64,000 bases of DNA from Picochlorum sp. 'celeri' (taxonomy: Eukaryota > Chlorophyta > Trebouxiophyceae): the NCBI GenBank assembly GCA_010909725.1, contig JAACMV010000023.1, forward strand, positions 620,001 to 684,000. The letters run 5' to 3'. A program made the position numbers and the translations under genes. Below the pieces are notes generated by a model. The model was not told the origin of the DNA, did not search any database, and was given only the letters and a program-made list of their open reading frames with translations. Shown piece after piece: positions 1-10,291 of the stretch; the stretch's first letter is position 1, and every line of letters begins with the position of its first letter.

Positions 1-359
1 GCCGACAATGTGTTTCTACTCGTACAGCATTCCCATACCTCTCTGGTTGTCCAACATGAGAGACTCGAATGACGATGCGTCCTACTTCGACTTCCCTTGC
101 TGACTATTCATGCAAGGATAACCCTTGTTGATGAAGAATCACATTCGATCCCTTATCAATGCCATATCCGACGAGTCATCACGACATTGGCACACACCAC
201 ATTGACTGACGCCTGTCTGTTTTTCTGCAGTCGCAACTGATCGGTCCAGAAGCAGCGCCATCCGGAGGAGGCCTGGATTGCCACGAGACCATTATCCATA
301 TCATTAGTATTGAAATATGCCAGCAACATTGCCATTGTACTGCGTAGAAAAATTTGCAT
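1..359 (-). CDS. Partial gene of unknown function, 5' end, runs off the window
   Basis: I do not recognise this gene. On the minus strand an open frame starts with ATG near 359 (a second ATG lies at 335) and codes for a short stretch rich in N, M and W. A second open stretch, about 95-1, reads smoothly to the window edge and contains GRIVIRVSHVGQPE. The two can be joined in phase by an intron with a GTGTGT donor near 192 and an ATAG acceptor near 96, but this join is a guess. The arrangement would be divergent to the phosphatase gene that starts at 519, sharing a short upstream region. The alternative is that this is only the 3' untranslated region of a plus-strand gene. Confidence 0.3.
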
Positions 360-518
360 ATATTGTTTCAATTGTAATTAATGGGTACAGAAGCGTGTTG
401 CGGCCAAATCATCGTTTGAAAGCCCGTAGCCCTGTGTCGACCTCTCGTTGGGAAGACGACTGTTTTCCACCGTTTTGAGACAGCTCAATTTCGAACAGAT
501 CTATCCTTGTAACTTGGA

Positions 519-1790
519 ATGAATACGGTACTACATAGTCAAAGAGTTGGTTCTGGTGCTCTGCACAGGTCGAGCCATGAGTCCGTAGGTTGGTCTGCGA
601 AGCGATTCCGCCTGGGACCAAATTATGGTGGGCAACGGGTATCATGGGTAGAAACACTTCACAGAAATTCGTGGTATTCTGTTGGCGACGAAGTGTGTTT
701 GAGGTTACAATGCTCTCGACCAAACATATCTTCAGCTGCGAGCAGCGTCGAGTACAGTTCTGTGCAGACAGAGATACAGTACTCGATACAAAGCCGTGTG
801 GAGGTGACTCAAAGTTCATTAAGGCAGGAAGGATCATCGTCCAAGACCCAGCAGTCCACCTATGGACCATCAGCTCATGTGACTGCCACAGGGAGGGTGG
901 TGGCGATTGGGGATATTCATGGGGATATTCAGAAGTTGTTGGATTGTCTGAAGATTTCAGGGCTGATACGTGAAGATGATCATGGGATTCGATGGATTGG
1001 TGGTGACGCTACAGTTGTACAATTGGGGGATGTTTTGGACAGGGGGGATGCAGAGATTTCCACAATCTTATTGCTCCGAGAGTTAGACAAGCAGGCCAGG
1101 CAGGATGGCGGGGCGGTTCATATGTTGAATGGAAATCATGAAAGTTTGAATGTTGCTGGTGATTTTAGGTATGTCACCCCAGGAGCGTTTTGGGAGTCTG
1201 CAATGGCAGCGGGACTGAGCGAGGATGACGCTTTGCGCAGCAAAGAGGCCATTCTCCAGGCTCGATGGGCATTGTATCGTCCTGGTGGCGTCATGGCAAA
1301 GGAATTGTCCCGAAATCCGACTGTGTTGATCGTGAATAACGAGATTGTCTTTGCGCATGGAGGACTGCTTCCCCACCATGTAAAGTATGGCGTTCAGCGT
1401 ATCAATGATGAGGTTGCAAAGTGGATGAAGGGAGCTGACTGTACAGATGGATCAGCTCCGTCACCGCCATTTACGGCCATGGGTGACTCAAACTCTGTCA
1501 TGTGGAATAGGACATTCGGGAAGGAGCGATGTTCACCCTATGACAGGATTCAAATGAAACGGCAGTTGGATGCAACATTGCAACAGTTGGGGGCCAAGGC
1601 TATGGTGGTCGGTCACACACCTCAAATGACAGGATTGAATGCAGAATGTAATGGGCGTATTTGGCGAGTGGATGTAGGCATGTCATCAGGTGTGTTGAAT
1701 GCAGAAGCCCAGGTTTTAGAGTTTAGCAAGGATGAATCAGGTAATCTCCAAGCTTCTCTGTTAACGCCAGACTTTACTCCATACCTGTGA
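519..1790 (+). CDS. Shewanella-like (SLP-type) PPP-family metallophosphatase, probably organellar
   Basis: Single-exon protein of 423 residues. It is a calcineurin-like phosphoesterase that would remove phosphate from Ser/Thr or Tyr in proteins. Metal-binding motifs appear in order: GDIHGD (about 131-136), GDVLDRG (about 170-176), GNHES (about 205), an FAHGG segment and a late GHTPQ. The spacing and the long insert between GNHE and GHTP fit the Shewanella-like phosphatases (SLP1/SLP2) of plants and algae rather than PP1/PP2A. About 120 poorly conserved, Ser/Arg-rich residues precede the domain, consistent with a plastid transit peptide, as known for plant SLP1. The ATG at 519 is the only in-frame ATG upstream of the domain. 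A different frame also has an ATG at 710 with a targeting-like start, so a missed 5' intron is possible. Confidence 0.85.
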   Translation: MNTVLHSQRVGSGALHRSSHESVGWSAKRFRLGPNYGGQRVSWVETLHRNSWYSVGDEVCLRLQCSRPNISSAASSVEYSSVQTEIQYSIQSRVEVTQSSLRQEGSSSKTQQSTYGPSAHVTATGRVVAIGDIHGDIQKLLDCLKISGLIREDDHGIRWIGGDATVVQLGDVLDRGDAEISTILLLRELDKQARQDGGAVHMLNGNHESLNVAGDFRYVTPGAFWESAMAAGLSEDDALRSKEAILQARWALYRPGGVMAKELSRNPTVLIVNNEIVFAHGGLLPHHVKYGVQRINDEVAKWMKGADCTDGSAPSPPFTAMGDSNSVMWNRTFGKERCSPYDRIQMKRQLDATLQQLGAKAMVVGHTPQMTGLNAECNGRIWRVDVGMSSGVLNAEAQVLEFSKDESGNLQASLLTPDFTPYL

Positions 1791-2235
1791 CACGAAATAC
1801 GTCTTTTTCCATAGTTGACAATGAGAACATTGCCAACAGGGCACTATATGTAGAATTCTGCATGGCGACCATGCAATTGTATAATAATTTTTACTGTTTC
1901 TTTTACTATGCAACAAAAGGACAAAATCGTATGAATTCATTTTATATAAGCCAGATAGGAATCAGGAAAAATCAAAACTTTTTCTGTGTTTTCATTTGAA
2001 TAATCATGCTTGCATCTTTGCTTGCGAGAATGCGTAGTATTGCCTGAAATTTCAAGCCTCACAGCCCATCCTGCTTTCCTCAGAAGGCATTCATTGGAAC
2101 ATATTCATCTTCTTTTCTTGTATGCGTTGCGAATCTTTTGACTGATGAAAATGTGTCGGCGGAAAATGCACAAAATCTCAAAATTGTATCATATGCTTCA
2201 CCATGCCTGCACAAGTAACTCCAGATCGAGTATCA
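1791..2235. other. Convergent intergenic gap
   Basis: AT-rich 3' flank shared by the phosphatase gene (plus) and the DUF506 gene (minus). Short open frames here are unremarkable and I see no RNA gene or repeat. Confidence 0.6.
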
Positions 2236-3480
2236 TCATACTTGAGCGAAAAAGTTGTTGGGATCGCGCAAATCACGCGTTTTATATCCTGTTACTTCAT
2301 CTCGACCAGCACCATCCGGCTCATCAGAGGAATAAAGAGCTTCAATGTCATCCGTCTGATCTGGAGTGGTGCTCACCTGGCTTGATTTGACACCCATAAG
2401 CATGAGCTTCTCAGCCACCGTATTATTCGAGTTCTTGAAGTCTTCTTCAATCTTTTCTAGTCTTGGGCGCTCAATCTCTCGACTGGCATTCCTCAATCTC
2501 ATGACATCCACATCTTCTGATCGACGAGGTTGCCACTTGGACAACATTGCTGCTGTCTGTCTCCAAGGTGGAAGAGGCGTTCCAGTCTTCATGAAAGCTC
2601 GCGCCATCTCTTCACATAGTATATCCACGCCTTCTGCTATCCTTTTCATGGGCGCCACAACTGCTGAGGGGACTGCAGATAAGATGCAATCATAGCGCAT
2701 AGTAGGATGTGCAATCTCAAATTGATCCAAAAACTTTGGATCTACGATCAATTCTTTGTTAATTGCCTTCCCATTAATGTGATCAGGCGCATTGGGAAGT
2801 GTCACGGCGAGAAAGCAGTGTCGGAGGTTTCTGAGGCAGGACGCACTCCCTCCAACAGAGTCTCCTCCCAGCGCAGTCCTAACCTTTACAGAGTAGCCCA
2901 GCGCCCGAAGCCTCTCTCCCAACATTTCCACTTCCATTTCTTCTCCATATCTTTCCAATGCGTCATCTCTCGCATACTTCACATGCATGGACAGCATGTA
3001 TTCATCATCATCCTGAGGCGTCAACAGCTCCTTCAACCTCTCAAGCTTTTGAGTGCTTGGTACAGTGTCATCGTTGTGATTCTCGGCAAAACCAATGTCA
3101 TCTTCAGCCGTATCTTCCATATCGAAAAGCAACGATGGAACCTTGCTCAAAGATGCCGTCCCTCCACACGACGAAAAGTCAACCTTTCTGTTCCCACGTC
3201 CTTTGGGAATTGTAAAAGAGAGAGATGTGTCCCTTGATCCGTCACGAAGAACCTCTCTACTCTCCATTCGATCATTTTTAAATGCACTTGGTTTTGGACT
3301 GGATACAATCGCTGACTTCTTGGTGTGCTGCTGGCCACAGAAACCGTGCTTCACACCACCACTTTGACTAAGGCATCCTTGGCCATTTGATCCAAATGGC
3401 ACCGAGCTCTGCGTAGCTTGGGACGTTGTCGACCCGTTTGCTGTGTCCACGCGGGGAACACGAATCACAGGCCGAACCAT
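2236..3480 (-). CDS. DUF506 (PDDEXK-like) plant-type protein
   Basis: Single-exon protein of 414 residues; function unknown. The C-terminal half matches the plant DUF506 family, distantly related to PDDEXK nucleases. The diagnostic stretch is at about residues 260-320: a segment ending in AHPTMRYDCILSAVP, then TGTPLPPWRQ and MLSKWQPRR, the LPPWR...KW signature of the family. A conserved Cys-rich region with GGDSVGGSASCLR precedes it. The N-terminal 120 residues are Ser/Gly-rich and probably disordered. The frame opens further upstream with a TTG, but the first ATG is at 3480. In plants, expression of DUF506 genes responds to calcium, nitrate or stress; nothing in the sequence shows whether that holds here. 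Confidence 0.8.
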   Translation of the reverse strand: MVRPVIRVPRVDTANGSTTSQATQSSVPFGSNGQGCLSQSGGVKHGFCGQQHTKKSAIVSSPKPSAFKNDRMESREVLRDGSRDTSLSFTIPKGRGNRKVDFSSCGGTASLSKVPSLLFDMEDTAEDDIGFAENHNDDTVPSTQKLERLKELLTPQDDDEYMLSMHVKYARDDALERYGEEMEVEMLGERLRALGYSVKVRTALGGDSVGGSASCLRNLRHCFLAVTLPNAPDHINGKAINKELIVDPKFLDQFEIAHPTMRYDCILSAVPSAVVAPMKRIAEGVDILCEEMARAFMKTGTPLPPWRQTAAMLSKWQPRRSEDVDVMRLRNASREIERPRLEKIEEDFKNSNNTVAEKLMLMGVKSSQVSTTPDQTDDIEALYSSDEPDGAGRDEVTGYKTRDLRDPNNFFAQV

Positions 3481-4296
3481 AGCGCACGTGTCTGACAAGC
3501 TTACTTCTAGAAGAACTTATACAACCTGACACAAGTTCTGCTCCACGAAATCTGACTCACACAAGTTTTCCTCGAATGAAATCCGTTGAATCGAAAAAAG
3601 TATCGATCCAATATGTTTTAAAATCTATCAATCACAATGCACCGCAAAATCCTACAATGCGATGTCGATTGCCCACGTGTCCAGATTCGTCAGGACCTCT
3701 TCTAGACACGCGCCTCACGCGTCCGTCGAGACTCCAAGGCTGACTCAGAACACGTTCCTTTTCGCGGGACCCTGGATTAACTCTACGATTAATCCACTAT
3801 TACAACAAATGGAAAATAGTCGGGCCAATATTCCTCCGTTTCACGCTCACAATATATTTGTTCGTTTTCTTCCCTCCCTGTAACACCGGAGATTCTCAGC
3901 CTCTCCAGTGTCCAGCTCTTGATTCTTCGACACCGACGATGAAAAAATGGTGTGAGAAAATATCACAGTTCAAAATAGTAACAAAATGATTTGTATCATG
4001 GAGGTAAGACAGACGTGTATGTTCTAGGGCAACGAGATTCGATTTTCGACGTCATCGATTTCCAAAATAGATCTCGGTCAAAGATATCCTTTGATGGTAG
4101 GTTTAACCTCCGGCCGCCAGATACTTTTTCCGTGAATCTTTTTCCTACTTTCTTTTTTAGTCGATTCCGGTAGACTGGGCAAAACGCAATGGAGTGGGCT
4201 CTAGTTGTCATGGAGCCTGTGCACCGTACTTTTCGTATTGCATCCGACGAGGTTAGATCATTGTAATGCAATAAAGTCACGTTACATGTCACATGG
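3481..4296. other. Long gene-free gap upstream of the DUF506 gene
   Basis: An 816-bp stretch between the DUF506 start and the TMCO4-like stop, both genes on the minus strand. It should hold the DUF506 promoter and 5' leader. Short open frames on both strands (about 60-105 codons) lack family resemblance. No RNA gene seen. Confidence 0.5.
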
Positions 4297-6858
4297 CTAC
4301 ACAGTGTAGCCAATTAGAGAAAAAATTTCTGTCAGGTTTTCAAGAGACAGGTACTCTGCATGTCCACTTATGATATCCGAGCAGTTGACATTTTCAATGC
4401 CTGGAGAGTCAACTGGGCCAAGGCCTGCTGCAGGTTTTGAAACTCCTTGCCAGAACATGACGGTCAAAAGCCAGTCACGTGTGCTGTAGCAGTTGACGAA
4501 ACGGCCGGCAATGAGGGAGCGGGCTTCTGACCACAATTCAGTGTCTGGAGTGATGGGGGCTCCCATAAGGATCACGTCTTGGATGAGTCCTCGAAGCGAT
4601 TGAATTCGCTTCTTTTTTCTATCATAGGCAGTATTCGACCGTGGCAATAACTGGCTGATGAGTTCTTGCATACAGGACATGACCACTCGTGTGCCCATTG
4701 AATGAGCTATAAGAGTCACGGGTCTACCTCCTGTTCCCCCTTGCAAAAGAATATGTGCGAGCAACTTGCCCGCCTTATCTGATCTCTCGCCTGCTGTTGT
4801 CCAGGCATTCTCTATGAGCAGGCCTGCTGCAGCTCCTAAAAGGACAGTTGGGCCCAATGCTGTGACCAATCCAGCAGAACCAGCCACAAGATGCTGAACT
4901 CCATATCGGGCTGCTTGTCCTGTCACGCCTTTTGCAATCAGCCCTCCTAGGGCTGATGTTAATGCTAGGAGCTCTTGCCTACACCATACCAGTGCGTATC
5001 GATCAGATGCAGGAGCTATGATTGAGGTGGACCATGGTTTGATGTAATCACTGTCTGATGTAATCCACCCACTGATGGCAATCGTCGTGGACAATTTGAT
5101 ACCTTCCGATTTTGGAGTTTGTGGTGACGGAATAGGAGAGAGTGGGATCTCATCTTCCTTCTTCTTACCTGTAGAAGATGGGGTGGCCTTGGAAGCATCA
5201 TCCTGCTTGGACTTTGAAGATGAAAACCAGTACTGCCATGTGCTTGTCGTCGTCTCTTTCTGCTCTTCCTGTGTCGAGTCTTTCGATGGAGTCCTAATAA
5301 CATGACCCTCATTCATGGTGTACTCCATGTGCGATGCAGAAACATCTTTGCTGGCAAGGGTCTCCTTATGCGGAGAGTGCAGAATATCACCTAGGAGATA
5401 AAATCCAAAATCTTTCACATCTGCTGTTCTATATGCCATTTTACTGCCAGTTGTCGCCGCTCCCGCAGTTGCCATTGTAGTTGTCAGTGCTGCAACCCCG
5501 GCTTGCGTTGATAGGAAGCCAGCTGCTGAGACTGCTGCACCAGCAGCACCAGGGACAATGCCTAGAATGGATCCCACTCCAGCAGCAATCGCGGGTGCTG
5601 CAAGGCCCCCGGTTACTGCAAACAATGCACCACCTCCTACTGCTGCAGCACCTACTTTCCAGTATCGATAGCGATCTGACACAGAGTGTGATCTCCCACT
5701 CTGCCTTGAAGTTGCAGGTGCTCGATCACTTCCTAAAAGAACCTCCAGGGTAGCTAATCTATTTTCATCCAAATGCAGCCATCTACAAACCATTTTAAGG
5801 GCAACACGAGCCCGTGCATCATACCGTCTAACACATGGTGGGGGCCCTTGGCGTTTAAGTGCTGCAGTAGCATCGCCATCTGCGCCGAATCGATCCTTGT
5901 CATACGAGCCAATCTCAGCTGCAGCTTCACTCGCCGCAAAACTCGCCCCAATGGTGCACTGTAAAAGTTCCCAGACTCCAGCGATTGCAATCGGTGATAC
6001 ATATACATCGTTGATTCCAGCATGTTGCAGAGCATCAGTATGATTCTCATCAAGATGTGTACCAGACTCCTGCATCTCCAATGATGCTTGCTGGGATATG
6101 GGGCTCCCTAATGGAGATTTCTCAAATTCCTCCACAATATGCAACAAATTTTCATACTCAACTTTGCGAGATTCTTCATGAGCCTCACCAGCAGCAAGGT
6201 GCTTCAGCTTTTCGATTTCCTCTTCAAGGCGTTTTGGACAGGGCTTTCCATCCTCTCTTTCTCCTTCCTCCCTTGTGTCAGTAGGGGGTTCCCCAGAGTG
6301 AAAATCAGTGTGATGACATGCATCATCCGCCGACTTGTGCACGCGCTTTGACCCTCCTCCCAACTCATGCACTGTTTGAATATCAAAGACTTCCTCATCT
6401 GACGACCCAGATATGACACTGGCCCACACATCCTGGGGCTTGGGTTTACACGGGCGATGCAATGTTATCGGAGGCAGTTTTGCAGCCAGTTCAGCATCAA
6501 GAACAGATATAAGAGATCGCACTGTGGACCTAAAGACATCAGGTGTAGCTCGCTGACCAGCCACACTGGGCAGAGCTTTCAAACCAGCCCATTTAAAGCA
6601 AGGCAGCCCCAATTGCCAGTAGACAGCATCTAAAAAACCTCCAGAAGCAGCCAAATCACGACCCCAGAAACCATCACGCTCCTCATTCACCTGTTGATTG
6701 TTCTTCCCTTGTGTATTCACAGAAAAGACAACACCTTCCTCCTCCTCCTCCCCCCAGTCGTCCTTATCGTATGACTCGGCAGAAGCAGCGCTGGAATGTA
6801 AAGCAAGAGTGAATAGTGCTGCGATGCTATAGCGCTCCGCTTCTTCCAGCTCTTGCAT
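4297..6858 (-). CDS. TMCO4-like DUF726 alpha/beta-hydrolase membrane protein
   Basis: Single-exon protein of 853 residues. DUF726/TMCO4 proteins are membrane-associated with an alpha/beta-hydrolase fold; substrate unknown. A Gly/Ala-rich hydrophobic block lies at about residues 405-470, as in the family, and a second hydrophobic block at about 650-690. The nucleophile elbow is VTLIAHSMGTR near residue 715, with Ala in place of the usual first Gly. A VILMGAPI segment follows and the C-terminal region ends with a candidate His in SGHAEYL. An acidic low-complexity region lies at about 33-45 and a long Ser/Glu-rich linker in the middle. The ATG at 6858 is the first in frame. The family call is firm, the catalytic assignment an inference. 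Confidence 0.85.
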   Translation of the reverse strand: MQELEEAERYSIAALFTLALHSSAASAESYDKDDWGEEEEEGVVFSVNTQGKNNQQVNEERDGFWGRDLAASGGFLDAVYWQLGLPCFKWAGLKALPSVAGQRATPDVFRSTVRSLISVLDAELAAKLPPITLHRPCKPKPQDVWASVISGSSDEEVFDIQTVHELGGGSKRVHKSADDACHHTDFHSGEPPTDTREEGEREDGKPCPKRLEEEIEKLKHLAAGEAHEESRKVEYENLLHIVEEFEKSPLGSPISQQASLEMQESGTHLDENHTDALQHAGINDVYVSPIAIAGVWELLQCTIGASFAASEAAAEIGSYDKDRFGADGDATAALKRQGPPPCVRRYDARARVALKMVCRWLHLDENRLATLEVLLGSDRAPATSRQSGRSHSVSDRYRYWKVGAAAVGGGALFAVTGGLAAPAIAAGVGSILGIVPGAAGAAVSAAGFLSTQAGVAALTTTMATAGAATTGSKMAYRTADVKDFGFYLLGDILHSPHKETLASKDVSASHMEYTMNEGHVIRTPSKDSTQEEQKETTTSTWQYWFSSSKSKQDDASKATPSSTGKKKEDEIPLSPIPSPQTPKSEGIKLSTTIAISGWITSDSDYIKPWSTSIIAPASDRYALVWCRQELLALTSALGGLIAKGVTGQAARYGVQHLVAGSAGLVTALGPTVLLGAAAGLLIENAWTTAGERSDKAGKLLAHILLQGGTGGRPVTLIAHSMGTRVVMSCMQELISQLLPRSNTAYDRKKKRIQSLRGLIQDVILMGAPITPDTELWSEARSLIAGRFVNCYSTRDWLLTVMFWQGVSKPAAGLGPVDSPGIENVNCSDIISGHAEYLSLENLTEIFSLIGYTV

Positions 6859-7196
6859 ATCTTGAGTGGGCAGTCAGTGGAACGAACACGCCTTCTCTTC
6901 CCTTTCCCTGACAGAAAGGATGACTCAGACCATCAGGAATCATTCATTTGATACAAATTTACAGACTTAATCGTAATTAAATAAAAACACGTCAACACGT
7001 CAGCGTATCCATCGAGTTTCTTGATTCAAACGAATTCAACAGTCTCGAATGGGGTCTTTGGTCGACCTTGCCCGTCAGAGGATGCGCTTGATGGGTATTC
7101 TAAAAATACACAGGACATTCTCAGCAGTAGTCATGTCAGTCATGATGACATGGATCATTGCCAAGATCGTGTTGAAAATATGTATTGCTATCCACA
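6859..7196. other. Divergent promoter region
   Basis: 338 bp between the starts of the TMCO4-like gene (minus) and the tRNA-binding-domain gene (plus). It presumably drives both. A plus-strand open frame here (7021-7209) has no family resemblance and overlaps the start of the next gene in another frame. Confidence 0.5.
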
Positions 7197-7928
7197 ATGT
7201 CGAGTTTGAGCACGGCAATTTCACAGCTGGATGCTTTGATTCTTCGTCTCCAGGACGGTTCTATTCTTCAGAATGCTCCTCCAAAACAGACTGGTACGGA
7301 TAGAAATCAACTCACTATAGATACTGATGGTCAGAATATACCTAGGGAAAAGCAGGGGAAGAAGAAAAAGAAGGAGAAGAAGGACAAGCCACAGCAGCCT
7401 AAGAAGAAGGGAAATGAGGTCCAGGATGTGATTCAAAAAGCATACCTGGTGGTGGCCCGAGTTGAGAATGTAAAGGCTCATCCAAACTCAGATAAGCTGA
7501 TAATTTGTCAACTCGATTGTGGCGATCATTCAAGGCAGATTGTTGCTGGGCTGCAACAGTATGTTGATGTTGGGACATTTGAAGGAACCAAGGTTGTTTG
7601 TATTATCAATCTAAAGACAGCGAAATTGGGTGGTGAGACATCAGAAGGCATGATATTAGCATCCAGTAGTGATTCCAAGGTGTATCCCATCATTCCACCG
7701 AGTAGTGCAACGCCAGGGACCCTTGTGTACCCAGAGAAATTAGTAGATGCTCCTGCAGATGCATCGTTGTGTCCCAAAACGCTGAAAGGAGATATGTGGC
7801 GAAGTATAGTTCCGGAATTTTCCGTGTCATCCGAGGTATGCTGCTATAAAGGGCATCAGTTGGTAGCTGGAGAGCACGGACCAGTGACAGCTCCAGGATT
7901 TACCATGCCTCACGTCACCATCAATTAA
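7197..7928 (+). CDS. EMAPII/Arc1-type tRNA-binding domain protein
   Basis: Single-exon protein of 243 residues. It carries the OB-fold tRNA-binding domain found in AIMP1/EMAPII, yeast Arc1p and the tails of plant MetRS and TyrRS; such proteins deliver tRNA to synthetases. A Lys-rich linker (about residues 58-78, KKKKKEKKDK) precedes the domain, a typical tRNA-contacting feature. The domain runs from about 86: VVARVENVKAHPNSDKL, then RQIVAGLQ, then VVCIINLKTAKLGGETSEGM, all hallmark blocks. No catalytic synthetase domain is present, so it is a free cofactor. The frame opens earlier with TTG; the first ATG is 7197. Confidence 0.9.
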   Translation: MSSLSTAISQLDALILRLQDGSILQNAPPKQTGTDRNQLTIDTDGQNIPREKQGKKKKKEKKDKPQQPKKKGNEVQDVIQKAYLVVARVENVKAHPNSDKLIICQLDCGDHSRQIVAGLQQYVDVGTFEGTKVVCIINLKTAKLGGETSEGMILASSSDSKVYPIIPPSSATPGTLVYPEKLVDAPADASLCPKTLKGDMWRSIVPEFSVSSEVCCYKGHQLVAGEHGPVTAPGFTMPHVTIN

Positions 7929-7970
7929 TTAATTCAATACATGTTACACGGTATGCATATATTCATCTAC

Positions 7971-9185
7971 TTATGCATCAATCTCTACTGATATGCCAAG
8001 AGGGGCATGATCAGATCCCATGAAGGATGGTAGATGATAGCAGTCATACACGCTACTCCTGAACAAACTGTCAGAGACGAGGAAATAATCCAATCTCCAT
8101 CCCTTATTCTTCGCACGCAAATTAAATCTGTAGCCCCAATATGTATATCCAATAACGCCAGGGTGAAGCGTCCTAAACGCATCTGTCAACCCGTTCTTGA
8201 GGTACCTCTTTGCAAAACTCTCCCGCTCTTCAATAGTGAACCCTGCACTCCTCAAGTTTGTTTTGGGACTGTGAATGTCAATTTCTTCAGCAGCACAATT
8301 CATATCTCCAACGAGTACAACCGGTTTCCCCTCCTTCTCTTCCAACGCTTTCACGTGATTTGACAATGCAACATCCCATTCTTGAACCCGAAAGTCGAGC
8401 CGTTTCAAGCCAGCTCCAGAATTGGGAACATACGTATTCACAATATAGAAAGAATCAAACTCTGCGGTAATGATGCGACCTTCTTCATCATTTTCCGAGT
8501 GCTCTTCATGAGTTAGACCATACGTTACTCTCAGAGGCTTCTTCTTGGACAAAATTGCCGTCCCAGAGTACCCCTTCTTTACTGTTGAAAAATTCCAATA
8601 CCCATGGCTACACTCTGGGAAATACTTGTGGAACGCTGCACGAGCATCCTCACCATGCTTTCCCTCCTGCAACTTGTGCTCTTGAATACAGAATATATCA
8701 GGACTCTCCTCCGCAACCAACGTTTCAAGATCCTCTGACGCTTTTTTCAAAAATGCTCGCAATCCAGCCACATTCCATGACACAATCGAAACACAATTCT
8801 TCTTCTTCGGCTTCCTCATCGTCACAGGATCATACACAACAGCATTCTCATGACTATTCTTCTTCGCCACGGTTTTCTTCCTCTTTGGCGGTGCCGCCTC
8901 CTCACCCGCCTCAGTGGTACGTTTCTGTTTGCTGTCACCATCACCACCAGCTACCTGATCAACTGGCGGTAGATCATCCATCGTCATATTAGTCAACAGA
9001 GAACAATCTGTCGTATTACCGAGTACCAGAAGGTGACTGCTAAATCGTCGACGAGCGTAATCACAACGACTCACAAGATGAGTGTCCAATGAAGACAGAA
9101 AATGAGTGGAAGATTTGAATCCCCAACCTGCAGTTCGAATACTCCGTTGCACCAGCACAGCTCGACTCAACAACAGGCACACCAT
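7971..9185 (-). CDS. Class II AP endonuclease (exonuclease III/APE1 family)
   Basis: Single-exon protein of 404 residues. It cleaves DNA 5' to abasic sites in base-excision repair. The EEP nuclease fold spans about 130-404: SIVSWNVAGLR (DNA-binding Asn), CIQEHKLQ (metal-binding Glu), YSGTAILSKK, NTYVPNSG (active-site Tyr/Asn), VLVGDMNCAAEEID (catalytic Asp/Asn), WRLDYFLVS and the terminal GSDHAPLG with the catalytic Asp-His pair. An NLS-like PPKRKK lies near residue 99. The first 65 residues are Arg/Ser-rich with few acidic residues, suggesting mitochondrial or plastid targeting; an internal Met pair near residue 67 could give a shorter nuclear form. ATG at 9185. RPB4 is divergent, 217 bp away. 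Confidence 0.93.
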   Translation of the reverse strand: MVCLLLSRAVLVQRSIRTAGWGFKSSTHFLSSLDTHLVSRCDYARRRFSSHLLVLGNTTDCSLLTNMTMDDLPPVDQVAGGDGDSKQKRTTEAGEEAAPPKRKKTVAKKNSHENAVVYDPVTMRKPKKKNCVSIVSWNVAGLRAFLKKASEDLETLVAEESPDIFCIQEHKLQEGKHGEDARAAFHKYFPECSHGYWNFSTVKKGYSGTAILSKKKPLRVTYGLTHEEHSENDEEGRIITAEFDSFYIVNTYVPNSGAGLKRLDFRVQEWDVALSNHVKALEEKEGKPVVLVGDMNCAAEEIDIHSPKTNLRSAGFTIEERESFAKRYLKNGLTDAFRTLHPGVIGYTYWGYRFNLRAKNKGWRLDYFLVSDSLFRSSVYDCYHLPSFMGSDHAPLGISVEIDA

Positions 9186-9402
9186 TCACACTCGAATATA
9201 TAAATGCAGAGAATTATTGATTCGTCCGCCATCCGTCCCACACAATACGTATCATCACAAGGTTCTTTATGTATGCAGCAATCTTCTTTTTTTTCGTATT
9301 AAATAAGGAGATTCATCTTATGAATCTCAGTATTGCATTCATTGAAATGGAACATGAAACAACACAATCAATAAAATATCAAAGAAATTCATCCGACCGA
9401 CC

Positions 9403-9878
9403 ATGAATGTCAACGATGCTCAAGGCACGTCCGACGATGTGGCATTCTTCAGTGACCAGAAAGCCATGACCACGTCGGAGGTCGCTATTGCACTGGAACA
9501 ATACACCAGGGATGGAAAATTACGAGATCCTTCTTATCAGCCAAACATACTGGTATCGAAAACGATAGAATACACGAATACGATTGCAACCAATAAAAAT
9601 CCAGACACAGTGAGGAAAATTAGAAGGTACGAGCCCTTTCCTCTGACCAGTATCGTACATAGTAGTGAATAACACCTTTTTTATGTATATATATATATAG
9701 TCGTTTGGCAGAGGCTGGAATGACAGAACAAGAATTAGCCCTCGTTGCCAACCTGCAACTTCAGACTGCAGAGGAAGCAAAAGTACTAGTCCCCAGTCTC
9801 GCTGCAGAGGGTCGGTTCACCGACGATGAGTTGAATAGAATTCTTTTAGAGATTGAAAATTACCGAGAATTTGAATAA
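9403..9878 (+). CDS. RPB4: RNA polymerase II subunit RPB4
   Basis: Two exons, 9403-9626 or so and 9699-9878, joined across a short intron with a GTACGA donor and an ATATATAG acceptor. The spliced protein has about 134 residues, the size of RPB4. RPB4 pairs with RPB7 to form the stalk of RNA polymerase II in the nucleus. The second exon carries the HRDC-like core: ELALVANLQLQTAEEAKVLV, then PSLAAEGRFTDDELNRIL, which matches the RPB4 pattern of TAEEAK..IPSL..RF.DEEL..IL. The N-terminal half (SEVAIALEQY, LVSKTIEYTNTIATNKNPDT) also fits. A TGTAA motif, the usual green-algal poly(A) signal, follows the stop at about 9885. Its stop lies 18 bp from that of the convergent uL30 gene. Confidence 0.9.
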
Positions 9879-9896
9879 AACTACATGTAAAACCTA

Positions 9897-10291
9897 TCAT
9901 TTGTGCTGCGACTCCACATGCATGTGTGACATGGAATCATGCCTCACGTGCACTGGAGGTTGAACAGTGGTTTCCTTTGCTCTTTTCAGCATCATTCGCG
10001 CATTGTACTCCTCATCAGTCTCCACCAAAACCAAATGCTTTACCTGTACATGAAGAATATATATAATGATGCATGGGTTGATCACGCAGTGATACGGCGT
10101 CCACATACCTTGGCAAGGGCACCCCGGATGGATGCATTATTTGGCTTTTCAACGCACTGTTCTCGGCGTTTTAGTCCTAGAGATTGTAATGTTTTAATAT
10201 GGGTTTCCTTTTTACCAGCAAATCCCCTCTTTAGCGTGACAAATAGAGACTTTATTGCCTCCTTTGTCCCATGGCCATTGAGTGCTGCCAT
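9897..10291 (-). CDS. Mitochondrial-type ribosomal protein uL30 (bacterial L30 family)
   Basis: Two exons, 10291-10109 and 10043-9897, with a 65-nt intron (GTATGT donor, TACAG acceptor); in-phase join, about 109 residues. The L30 core is evident: IKSLFVTLKRGFAGKKETH, then LQSLGLKRREQCVEKPN, then IRGALAK from exon 1 joined to VKHLVLVETDEEY from exon 2. This matches bacterial L30 (LxSxIGxxxxxxxTLxxLGLxKxxxxVxxxxxxxxRGMxxxVxHLVxV). Plastid ribosomes lack L30, so a mitochondrial large subunit is the likely site. The C-terminal tail is His/Ser/Met-rich and not part of the fold. The frame opens upstream with GTG; the first ATG is 10291. Confidence 0.88.

Noticed and set aside
409..870. 153-codon minus-strand ORF overlapping the phosphatase N-terminal region
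   Set aside because: No family match and it is antisense to the phosphatase coding frame.
2707..3237. Plus-strand ORFs opposite the DUF506 gene
   Set aside because: Antisense shadows without resemblance to any family.
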